A stretch of 7,199 nucleotides of DNA from an uncultured Collinsella sp. (GTDB taxonomy: Bacteria; Actinomycetota; Coriobacteriia; Coriobacteriales; Coriobacteriaceae): contig CABTAA010000080.1 in the NCBI GenBank assembly GCA_902482615.1, positions 1 through 7,199 of the forward strand, given 5' to 3'. Positions 1-5,148 of this stretch are shown in pieces (position 1 is the first letter of the stretch; each line of letters opens with the position of its first letter). The translations under genes and the position numbers were made by a program. The notes under the pieces are model-generated. The model searched no databases. It was given only the letters and a program-made list of their open reading frames with translations, and was not told the DNA's origin.

Positions 1-2
1 GG

Positions 3-170
3 CCGCGCGGCAAGGAGATATATTGCCAGACCGGAGGGGCGCCGTGGGCGGGAATCGCGCACTCCATATTTTGTTCACAAATGAATAGGTCCCTCAGTCG
101 CATCACTGAGGTTAAAAATGAAGCATTGGCTTCTGATATTGGCGATGACCAGCTGTTTTATGAGTATTGA
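3..170 (+). other. Open reading frame tail running in from the left edge, doubtful
   Basis: This frame is open from the window edge to a TGA at 168-170, giving 55 residues with no start codon inside that is needed to explain it. The end is acidic and mixed in composition (it finishes DDQLFYEY), which looks more like protein than a random GC-rich frame does, but I recognise no family. It overlaps the candidate small gene at 118-273 by 53 bases in another frame, so at most one of the two is likely to be real. It could be the 3' end of a plus-strand gene starting outside the window, or nothing. Confidence 0.2.
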
Positions 171-273
171 GACATCGGTCATCTCTGGACCGCTACTTTA
201 CTCCAAAGGCATCAGCTATTTGTTTCCCATCGGTAAAAGGCGGGTTTTGTTCGCCAAGCGTTCTTATGTATAG
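118..273 (+). CDS. Possible small membrane peptide, 51 aa, unrecognised
   Basis: ATG at 118 is preceded by GAGG with a 6-base gap, a usable ribosome binding site, and the frame stays open for 51 codons to TAG at 271-273. The product begins MKHWLLILAMTSCFMS, a short positive N-terminus followed by a hydrophobic stretch that could be a membrane helix or signal peptide, and ends in a basic tail (KRRVLFAKRSYV). I do not recognise it. The stretch is less GC-rich than the genes to the right and the frame stops just before the repeat at 280. It may be a genuine small protein, the truncated N-terminus of a larger membrane protein left by a deletion, or chance. The GAGG lies inside the 3' arm of a 7-bp hairpin (92-98 with 105-111), which could hide it from ribosomes. 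Confidence 0.3.
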   Translation: MKHWLLILAMTSCFMSIETSVISGPLLYSKGISYLFPIGKRRVLFAKRSYV

Positions 274-306
274 CTAGATACGGGTTCGAACCCGTGCACC
301 GGCAAC

Positions 307-336
307 AAAAAAGACGGCCAACCGAAGTTGACCGTC
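307..336 (-). terminator. Rho-independent terminator with UUCG loop (copy A)
   Basis: On the minus strand GACGGTCAAC pairs with GTTGGCCGTC (ten pairs, one of them T-G) around a TTCG tetraloop closed by C-G, and six T follow immediately (307-312 on the plus strand). This is a textbook intrinsic terminator. No intact gene now lies directly upstream of it; the nearest sequence is the tRNA-Lys 3' relic at 352-368, so it probably belonged to a lost tRNA gene. It would act as a backup stop for transcripts that pass the terminator at 486-513. Confidence 0.8.
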
Positions 337-351
337 TCAACAATCTTTGGG

Positions 352-368
352 TGGGCCGTCAGGGGTTC
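352..368 (-). pseudogene. Relic of a tRNA-Lys 3' end
   Basis: These 17 bases are identical to the last 17 bases (acceptor 3' strand, discriminator and half of the T-arm) of the intact tRNA-Lys at 525-600. Where the intact gene continues with an encoded CCA, this copy reads CCC, and on its 5' side the match stops exactly at the T-loop (GGTTC) and changes into hairpin-rich sequence. There is no D-arm, anticodon arm or 5' acceptor strand, so no functional tRNA can be made. The attached downstream terminator (307-336) supports a former complete gene. Confidence 0.55.
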
Positions 369-369
369 A

Positions 370-440
370 GCCTGCTCCGCAGGCGGCCGCTGCGGCGCTT
401 TCGCGCCTTGCGCGCTGCGCTGGCAAACGCTCGCGCGTTT
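370..440. repeat. Cassette of three short GC-rich hairpins
   Basis: Three perfect inverted repeats follow one another: 370-384 (GCCTG/CAGGC, 5-base loop), 394-407 (GGCGC/GCGCC, 4-base loop) and 425-440 (AAACGC/GCGTTT, 4-base loop). A GCGGCCGC palindrome lies at 383-390. The frames across it encode only arginine- and alanine-rich strings, so it is not coding. It sits exactly between the two copies of the tRNA-Lys 3' repeat. It resembles REP-like or other small palindromic intergenic elements in style, but I cannot assign it to a named family. Confidence 0.5.
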
Positions 441-458
441 ACTCAGCTCCGCGCCCCG

Positions 459-544
459 ACGGGTTCGAACCCATGCCTTGACAACAAAAAGGCGACCAAC
501 CGAAGTCGATCGCTTTCTTTTCTATGGTGGGCCGTCAGGGGTTC
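459..544. repeat. Imperfect direct repeat, copy B (overlaps the intact tRNA-Lys)
   Basis: Partner of 280-368. The start (459-472, acgggttcgaaccc) and the end (528-544, the tRNA-Lys 3' 17 bases) are identical in the two copies. Between them, the A-run, the hairpin position, the ccaaccgaag core and the CGAA loop are kept while the outer stem bases have changed with pairing preserved. Offset between copies is 176 to 179 bases. This is the functional copy, because the tRNA continues intact to its right. Confidence 0.75.
486..513 (-). terminator. Rho-independent terminator of tRNA-Lys, UUCG loop
   Basis: On the minus strand GCGATCGAC pairs with GTTGGTCGC over nine pairs (two of them G-T) around TTCG, followed by C and five T. 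It begins about a dozen bases after the encoded CCA of the tRNA-Lys gene and is its natural end. Because no terminator is visible between the aminopeptidase gene and the tRNA, aminopeptidase transcripts probably also end here. Confidence 0.85.
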
Positions 545-600
545 GAACCCTGGACCTTGGGATTAAAAGTCCCCTGCTCTGCCAGCTGAGCTAACGGCCC
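525..600 (-). tRNA. tRNA-Lys, anticodon UUU, with encoded CCA
   Basis: The minus strand folds as a complete tRNA. The acceptor stem GGGCCGT/ACGGCCC is perfect over 7 pairs. The D-arm has a GCTC/GAGC stem. The anticodon loop is CTTTTAA, with anticodon TTT at 567-565. The variable region is 5 bases, and the T-arm is CAGGG-TTCGAAC-CCCTG. The discriminator is A (528) and CCA is encoded at 527-525. It reads lysine codons AAA and AAG. One oddity is that the outermost anticodon-stem pair is G-A (574 with 558), leaving four good pairs. Its promoter lies at 610-638 and its terminator at 486-513. Confidence 0.95.
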
Positions 601-609
601 GCGGGTGGC

Positions 610-638
610 ATTGTACCACGGTCTGGGACTATTCCCAA
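610..638 (-). promoter_or_regulatory. Sigma-70-type promoter of tRNA-Lys
   Basis: On the minus strand TTGGGA (633-638) and TACAAT (610-615) are separated by exactly 17 bases, matching 4 of 6 and 5 of 6 consensus positions. Expected transcription start is near 603, only a few bases before the mature tRNA 5' end at 600. The -35 box lies in the final Trp-Glu codons of the aminopeptidase gene, so the tRNA can be made on its own despite the tight packing. Confidence 0.65.
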
Positions 639-1909
639 CTCCATTGGCCGTTCTGGAAAATCACAACTTCACGTCCATCAGGCGTAATGCCCGTAATATC
701 GATGTCGTCCGTGCCGATCATAAAATCGACGTGCGTGCTCGAGACGTTAACGCCATGCTCCAGGAGCTCCTCCTTGGACATGTCATACCCACCCTCGATG
801 CATTCGGGGAAACCGACTCCTAGCGCGAGATGGCAGCTAGCGTTCTCGTCATAGAGCGTGTCATAGAACAGAACGCCGCTTTCGCGGATCGGCGTGTTCT
901 TGGAAATGAGCGCGACCTCTCCCAGGTGAGCAGCGCCCTCGTCAGTATCGATGATACTTGCGAGCGTTGCCTTGCCCACGCGGGCGTCGTAGTCCACCAC
1001 GCGGCCGCCCTCGAACTTAATCCAAAAATCTTCGACCTTATTGCCGTGATGGATGAGCGGCATGGCCGAGTACACGATACCGTCGGCGCGCATGCGATCG
1101 GGCGAAGTGAAGACTTCCTCGGTGGGAATGTTGGGGAAGAAGGGGTGCCCATCGGGCGTCTTGCCCTTGCCGCCGGCCCACTCGTGACCTTTCGTCATGC
1201 CAATCGTCAGATCGGTTCCATTTGCCGCGGTGTAATGCAGGTAGTCGAAACGATTGTCGTTCAGGAAACGCAGGTTCTTTTCGAATGCGGCGTCATGGAG
1301 TTCCCAGTCGCTCTCTGGGTCCTGGCCATCGGCGCGCGCGGTGTGCAGAATCGCATTCCACAGCTTATAGATTGCAACCTCATCGGCGTCTCCCGGGAAC
1401 ACCTCGTGCGCCCAAGCCACGACCGGAGCGCCGGCGATGCACCACGGATTGATGTTGTAATCCAGTCCACGGCGGAAAACTTTGCACTGCGTATTCCTCG
1501 CCTTTGATGCCGCGGCCGGCTTGGCTGGATCGATGCCCTTGAGGGCCGCAGGATCCGCACCCTCGATAAAGACAAAGCAGGCACCATCCTGGGCCAAGGA
1601 ATCCAGCTGCATGCGCTTCCACTCGGACGTCTGCTCAAAATAGCTTTTCTCGACATGCTCGTACGTGAGCCTCGTCACGGCATCATCGGCCCAAATGACC
1701 GTCACGTGGCCGGCGCCGGCAGCATAGGCCTCCGCGACCACCACGCGCGCAAACGGCGCGCACTCGACCGGAGACTGAACGACGACCTCCTGGCCGGGCT
1801 TGACGTTTACGCCCTTGCGGACGACCAGGCGCGCGTAGTTTTTAATCTTGGGCTCCAGGGCCTTCATGCCCTCCAGAGCCTCTTCGACCGTCAGGGCAGC
1901 TCGAATCAT
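629..1909 (-). CDS. Aminopeptidase, peptidase family M29 (AmpS/PepS type)
   Basis: The product, 426 residues, is a cytoplasmic metallo-aminopeptidase that removes N-terminal amino acids from peptides, probably in peptide recycling. It matches family M29 along its whole length (members are usually about 410 residues). The C-terminal catalytic half carries the expected metal-ligand motifs: NIPTEEVF (Glu264/265), LGEVALI (Glu331), YDENASCHLALG (His360) and SSTHVDFMIG (His393, Asp395). The N-terminal half is the alpha/beta substrate domain. I choose ATG at 1909 because GGAG sits 6 bases before it; an in-frame ATG at 1921 (four residues longer) has no ribosome binding site, and the GGAG lies within its second codon. 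It is separated from the gene upstream by a strong terminator (1938-1968) and is followed after 28 bp by tRNA-Lys. Exact substrate preference cannot be read from the sequence. The family call is confident. Confidence 0.93.
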   Translation of the reverse strand: MIRAALTVEEALEGMKALEPKIKNYARLVVRKGVNVKPGQEVVVQSPVECAPFARVVVAEAYAAGAGHVTVIWADDAVTRLTYEHVEKSYFEQTSEWKRMQLDSLAQDGACFVFIEGADPAALKGIDPAKPAAASKARNTQCKVFRRGLDYNINPWCIAGAPVVAWAHEVFPGDADEVAIYKLWNAILHTARADGQDPESDWELHDAAFEKNLRFLNDNRFDYLHYTAANGTDLTIGMTKGHEWAGGKGKTPDGHPFFPNIPTEEVFTSPDRMRADGIVYSAMPLIHHGNKVEDFWIKFEGGRVVDYDARVGKATLASIIDTDEGAAHLGEVALISKNTPIRESGVLFYDTLYDENASCHLALGVGFPECIEGGYDMSKEELLEHGVNVSSTHVDFMIGTDDIDITGITPDGREVVIFQNGQWSWE

Positions 1910-1937
1910 GTGCCACTCCATCTATCTATAGAACAGT

Positions 1938-1968
1938 AAAAAGGCGCGCCGCAAAAACGACGCGCCTT
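1938..1968 (-). terminator. Rho-independent terminator after the purC unit
   Basis: On the minus strand AAGGCGCGTCG (1968-1958) pairs with CGGCGCGCCTT (1951-1941) over eleven pairs, one of them T-G, around a 6-base loop; three more T follow, making a five-T run with the stem end. It lies 31 bp after the stop of the small membrane protein gene and ends the purC transcript. On the plus strand the flank is not T-rich, so it is mainly one-way. Confidence 0.8.
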
Positions 1969-1995
1969 ATATCTTAGCGATAAGTATGTATGCAA
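1966..1995 (-). promoter_or_regulatory. Candidate promoter of the aminopeptidase gene
   Basis: On the minus strand TATAAG (1966-1971, 5 of 6 consensus) is preceded after 18 bases by TTGCAT (1990-1995, only TTG conserved). A transcript starting about 7 bases after the -10 box would begin inside the upstream arm of the terminator hairpin and so lack most of that arm, letting it escape termination while upstream transcripts stop. No better promoter is visible in this 89-bp gap. Confidence 0.3.
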
Positions 1996-1998
1996 ACG

Positions 1999-2574
1999 CT
2001 ACTTCTTCTTGGAGTCCTTCTTGTCCTCCTCGGCAGCCGCGCGCTCAATAAGAGCGTTGAGCTTGTTCTCGGACATGCCCTCGGCCTGCGCGCGGTACAT
2101 GTTGCGCAAGGGACGAATACGAGCGAAGTCATAGATAAAGTCGCCCAAAATGATGACGTAGGACAAAACAATGCCGACCATCTGGACGGGGCTGGACACC
2201 ATGCCAGCGGGAGCGAAGTACAGCGAGGCCCAAATTGCCACGACGAGCACCATGCCAATGGCGAGCACAATCCACCAGATGCGACGGCGCTTGGTGTAGT
2301 CCTCGTCCTGCTTGAGGAGGATATTCGACACCGTATAGATGCGGTCCTCCTTGGCGCGCTGCTTAGCCTTGCGGGCGCGCTTCTCCTCTTTAGAGAGGCC
2401 CTCGAGGCTCTCGCCCTTCTCGAGCTCTTTGCGGCGTGCCTTAGACGAAGCCGGCACGACGCGAACGGAGCTCGCTGCTTGGCGGGCGGGCTTAGCAGAT
2501 GCGGCAGACTTGCGCGCAACCCCGGTAACTTCGTGGGATTGCGTGCGCTTGTTCGTGGCGCTACGGGTACTCAC
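1999..2574 (-). CDS. Small basic protein with two membrane helices, unknown function
   Basis: I do not recognise this 191-residue protein. Residues 1-98 are hydrophilic and very rich in Lys, Arg, Ala and Ser, with a likely helical charged stretch (45-77, including SKEEKRARKAKQRAKEDR). Two hydrophobic helices follow, about 99-120 (WWIVLAIGMVLVVAIWASLYF) and 130-149 (ending LGDFIYDF, with Asp inside the helix). A charged cytoplasmic tail ends in KKDSKKK. The positive charges flanking both helices predict both ends in the cytoplasm and only a short external loop. It starts with GTG directly after the TAA of purC (TAAGTG), and AGGAG lies 9 bases before the start, inside the last purC codons, so the two are co-transcribed and probably translationally coupled. 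A role in purine synthesis does not follow from that. A terminator closes the unit at 1938-1968. Confidence 0.85.
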   Translation of the reverse strand: MSTRSATNKRTQSHEVTGVARKSAASAKPARQAASSVRVVPASSKARRKELEKGESLEGLSKEEKRARKAKQRAKEDRIYTVSNILLKQDEDYTKRRRIWWIVLAIGMVLVVAIWASLYFAPAGMVSSPVQMVGIVLSYVIILGDFIYDFARIRPLRNMYRAQAEGMSENKLNALIERAAAEEDKKDSKKK

Positions 2575-3462
2575 TTATGCGTTCTCCTTCATGCTTGTGA
2601 ACTGGGAGCCCGTGATGATCTGGAAGGCCTCGCGATAGCGCTCGGACGTGCCATCGATGACCTCGGCGGGCAGGTGCGGGGTCTCCCCCGTCATATCCCA
2701 GTTGGCCTTGAGCCAATTGCGGACGAATTGCTTGTCGTAGCTAGGCTGGATCTTGCCCTCCTCGTAACTGGCAGCAGGCCAGAAACGGCTGGAGTCGGGC
2801 GTGAGGCACTCGTCGATCAGCGTGACCTTGCCATCAATAACACCAAACTCGAACTTGGTGTCGGCAATGATGATGCCACGGGTCGCCGCGTACTCGGCAG
2901 CGGCCTTGTAGATCTTGAGGGAAAGGTCACGAATCTGCGTGGCGATGTCCTCGCCCACGATCTCGCAGCAACGCTCAAACGAGATGTTCTCGTCGTGGTC
3001 ACCGATCTCGGCCTTCGTGGACGGCGTGAACAGCGGCTCAGGAAGCTTGGAAGCCTCGGTCAGGCCCTCAGGCAGCTGGATGCCGCAGACGGTGCCGTTC
3101 TCGTCGTAGGTCTTCTTGCCCGAACCGGTCAGATAGCCGCGGACGATGCACTCGATAGGAATCGTCTGGGCCTTCTTAACCAGCATGGCGCGGCCAGCGA
3201 GGTAGTCACGATACTCAGCAAACTCCTCGGGGAAATCCGCCGGGTCGATGGAAACGAGATGGTTGGGGACGATGTCGGCAAACTTATCGAACCAGAATGC
3301 CGAGATGCGATTGAGTACCTCTCCCTTAAACGGAATCTCGTCGGGAAGAATGAAGTCGAACGCAGAAATGCGGTCGGTGGCGACCATCAGCAGGTTTTCA
3401 CCGGCATCGTAAATATCACGAACCTTGCCACGGGAATCCGGACGACGCTCCATCGTTGTCAC
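2575..3462 (-). CDS. purC: SAICAR synthetase (phosphoribosylaminoimidazole-succinocarboxamide synthase)
   Basis: The enzyme joins CAIR and aspartate using ATP to give SAICAR, a late step of de novo purine synthesis toward IMP, in the cytoplasm. The product is 295 residues, the longer form resembling the yeast ADE1-type enzyme rather than the roughly 240-residue short bacterial form. Visible motifs are GKVRDIYD (12-19, nucleotide-binding loop), RISAFD (31-36), the signature PIECIVRGYLTGSG (102-115), ADTKFEFG (200-207) and the second signature DECLTPDSSRFW (217-228). I choose GTG at 3462 because AAGGAG lies 8 bases upstream; a GTG at 3471 overlaps that binding site and an ATG at 3453 is too far from it. 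No other pur genes are in the window. The gene lies 109 bp after the kinase gene and abuts a small membrane protein gene. All key motifs are intact. Confidence 0.96.
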   Translation of the reverse strand: MTTMERRPDSRGKVRDIYDAGENLLMVATDRISAFDFILPDEIPFKGEVLNRISAFWFDKFADIVPNHLVSIDPADFPEEFAEYRDYLAGRAMLVKKAQTIPIECIVRGYLTGSGKKTYDENGTVCGIQLPEGLTEASKLPEPLFTPSTKAEIGDHDENISFERCCEIVGEDIATQIRDLSLKIYKAAAEYAATRGIIIADTKFEFGVIDGKVTLIDECLTPDSSRFWPAASYEEGKIQPSYDKQFVRNWLKANWDMTGETPHLPAEVIDGTSERYREAFQIITGSQFTSMKENA

Positions 3463-3493
3463 GTGAGTCACTCCTTACCTAAATACGACAGAA

Positions 3494-3513
3494 ATGCGGG
3501 TTCTTTCCCGCAT
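3494..3513 (-). terminator. Hairpin between the sensor kinase gene and purC, weak terminator or leader element
   Basis: ATGCGGG and CCCGCAT pair perfectly over seven bases around a 6-base loop. On the minus strand the hairpin is followed by TTCTGTC, a poor U-tract, so termination would be partial. It lies 58 bases after the kinase stop codon and about 30 before the purC start. It may end the two-component operon or act in the leader of purC; the sequence does not decide between them. Confidence 0.4.
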
Positions 3514-3571
3514 GTTTTCGCAAACTCGGAGCGGCAGGGACGCGGCCCCTCCTTCACCGAATAGCGAAAAG

Positions 3572-5137
3572 CTAGTGCTCCATTGTAGTAGATGCCGCGT
3601 CTGCCGTGTGCTCGCGGGGCAGATGAATTGTAAAAGTCGTACCCTTTCCAAGCTCCGACTCCACGGATATGTAGCCATGGTGACGCTCGACGATCTGCTT
3701 GGCCACGGCGAGGCCAACGCCCAGGCCGCCAGCTTCGCGGGCGCGGCTGGCATCGGCGCGCCAAAACCGCCCGAAGATGCGCGACAGATCGTCCTTGGCA
3801 ATACCGATACCGGTATCCGAAACGGCAATACTGACGTGCTTGCGGTCACTGAGCACCGACACCACGACCCAACCGCCCTCGGGGGTGTAGCGCATGGCGT
3901 TGCTCATGAGGTTGATGACGCATTGCGTGATCATGTCGGGATCGGCTTCGACGACATCGTCGTGACCCTGGGTCTCGTCCGCAAAACGCAGGCGCAGATC
4001 GCGGTCGACAAACAGGCGCTCCTGGGCATTGACGATGGAACGCACAAAAGGAACCATGTCCACCGGCTCAAGGTTGAGCGGAGCCGTGCTGTTTTCCATG
4101 CGCGACAGGTCGAGCATCTGCTGCACCAGACGAGCCAGGCGACGCGTCTCGGAAGCAACGGTCTCCAAATGCTCATCGTCGGTGGGATACACGCCATCCT
4201 GCATGGCCTCGACCGTTGCGAGCATGGCCATAAGCGGCGTGCGAAGCTCATGTGCAACGTCTGAGGTCAGGCGCTTCTCGTGTTTCATATCCTTCTCGAG
4301 CGAAGTGGCCATCTCATCGAAGGTCTCACCCAGCTGATCGATCTCGTCATCACCGCGCAGTCCCGTGCGAGCCGACAGGTCGCCGTCACGGATTTGCTTT
4401 GCGGTACTGGTGATGCGATGAATCGGCTTGGTGAGCATGCGCGACACGAGCGATCCGATAACGACCGAAATGCAGATTGCAACAACCGCGGCGAGGGCCA
4501 TGGCGTTAAAGGTCTTCTCCCTAAACGCAGAGTCCGCCTTGGTGAGCAGAGCGTCGGAGCCGATGGCCCACAGCTTTACCTGTCCGACATGCTCGCCGGA
4601 AGACGTTACAATCTCGACGTTAGCAACGCTATCGGAGTCGGTTGGAGCAGACGAGACCGGGCTATGCGATGCCCTCTTGCCGCTCGTGTCGTCGGTCGTA
4701 GCCTGGTTTTCGCGTACATCGGCGGTGGCGCTTGCCGAGGGCCAGGAATCGTCATAAACGATCACGCCCTTTTTATTGACGACCTGCATACCCAGATCGT
4801 CGGAAACCAAACTCGACGTTGCGACCGTGCGCAGTTCTCCCGCGGTCCAAGAGCCGTTTTCCTCATATGAGGTTGCCAACTTCTCGGCAGCGGAATTTGC
4901 GATTTCGACGATATTGGAGCGTGTGTAATCCGAAAAGACCGTGCCCCACACAACAGAGACAACGCCCACCAGCACCAATACCGTCATGAGCGATGTCAGA
5001 GCAAAAGCAAGTGCCATGCGCGAGGGATAGCTCATCGTTGGCCGTGAATCGGAACGAGGCGTGTTCCAACTAGCCTTGGAACCCGCCTCGCTCTCCTGCT
5101 TGTGCTTTTGTCCGATTTCAAAGCGCGCAGGTGTCAT
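3572..5137 (-). CDS. Membrane sensor histidine kinase of a two-component system
   Basis: A 521-residue sensor that autophosphorylates on histidine and passes phosphate to the regulator encoded just upstream (5149-5871). Order: cytoplasmic basic N-terminus (1-40), membrane helix about 41-65, external sensor region about 66-210, second helix about 211-232, HAMP linker 233-285, dimerisation domain with the H-box DVAHELRTPL (His296), and an ATPase domain with N-box NLMSNAMRYTPEGG (409-422), G1 DTGIGI (441-446), F-box FGRFWRAD (455-462) and G2 GGLGVGLA (470-477). All catalytic motifs are intact. The external region contains a Ser/Thr/Asp-rich, probably flexible stretch at 133-171; the signal it senses is not recognisable. 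The ATG at 5137 follows the regulator stop codon after 11 bases with only a weak AGGGA overlapping that stop. A start at Met35 is possible but lacks any binding site. Architecture resembles BaeS/PhoR-like kinases. Confidence 0.95.
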   Translation of the reverse strand: MTPARFEIGQKHKQESEAGSKASWNTPRSDSRPTMSYPSRMALAFALTSLMTVLVLVGVVSVVWGTVFSDYTRSNIVEIANSAAEKLATSYEENGSWTAGELRTVATSSLVSDDLGMQVVNKKGVIVYDDSWPSASATADVRENQATTDDTSGKRASHSPVSSAPTDSDSVANVEIVTSSGEHVGQVKLWAIGSDALLTKADSAFREKTFNAMALAAVVAICISVVIGSLVSRMLTKPIHRITSTAKQIRDGDLSARTGLRGDDEIDQLGETFDEMATSLEKDMKHEKRLTSDVAHELRTPLMAMLATVEAMQDGVYPTDDEHLETVASETRRLARLVQQMLDLSRMENSTAPLNLEPVDMVPFVRSIVNAQERLFVDRDLRLRFADETQGHDDVVEADPDMITQCVINLMSNAMRYTPEGGWVVVSVLSDRKHVSIAVSDTGIGIAKDDLSRIFGRFWRADASRAREAGGLGVGLAVAKQIVERHHGYISVESELGKGTTFTIHLPREHTADAASTTMEH

Positions 5138-5148
5138 ATGTGATTTCC

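Larger units (their letters stand above)
280..368. repeat. Imperfect direct repeat, copy A (tRNA-Lys 3' end, terminator, TTCGAA palindrome)
   Basis: This stretch matches 459-544 in order and orientation. Both begin with acgggttcgaaccc, continue through a run of A and a hairpin with a CGAA loop (UUCG on the minus strand), and end with the same 17 bases, tgggccgtcaggggttc. In the other copy those 17 bases are the 3' acceptor strand and T-arm of the intact tRNA-Lys. Read on the minus strand, this copy is a tRNA-Lys 3' end followed by its terminator. Here the opening palindrome is perfect over 16 bases (280-295). The likeliest origin is duplication of a tRNA-Lys gene with its terminator followed by loss of the tRNA body, or a recombination scar at the tRNA. 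Confidence 0.75.

Noticed and set aside
60..175. Minus-strand open frame of 35 codons beginning ATGACCGATG
   Set aside because: It has no convincing binding site, no recognisable product and competes with two plus-strand frames; evidence is too thin to list.
280..300. T-arm-like sequence as the end of a second, plus-strand tRNA
   Set aside because: The perfect palindrome leaves a 6-base loop where a T-loop needs 7, and no acceptor, D-arm or anticodon arm can be found to its left.
294..594. Two overlapping plus-strand open frames (294-566 and 328-594)
   Set aside because: They read the antisense of tRNA-Lys, its terminator and the hairpin cassette, giving typical spurious strings such as AVRGSNPGPWD; no ribosome binding site and a composition of Arg/Ala repeats.
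830..1507. Plus-strand frame of 225 codons inside the aminopeptidase gene
   Set aside because: It is antisense to a gene whose catalytic motifs are all intact; it is a shadow frame.
1990..3564. Long plus-strand open frame of 524 codons
   Set aside because: It runs antisense across purC and the membrane protein gene, both well supported by motifs or coupling. Long antisense frames are common in GC-rich genes with strong third-position bias, and its product resembles no protein family.
3494..4870. Plus-strand frames antisense to the kinase gene
   Set aside because: They are shadows of the kinase, which carries every expected H, N, G1, F and G2 motif.
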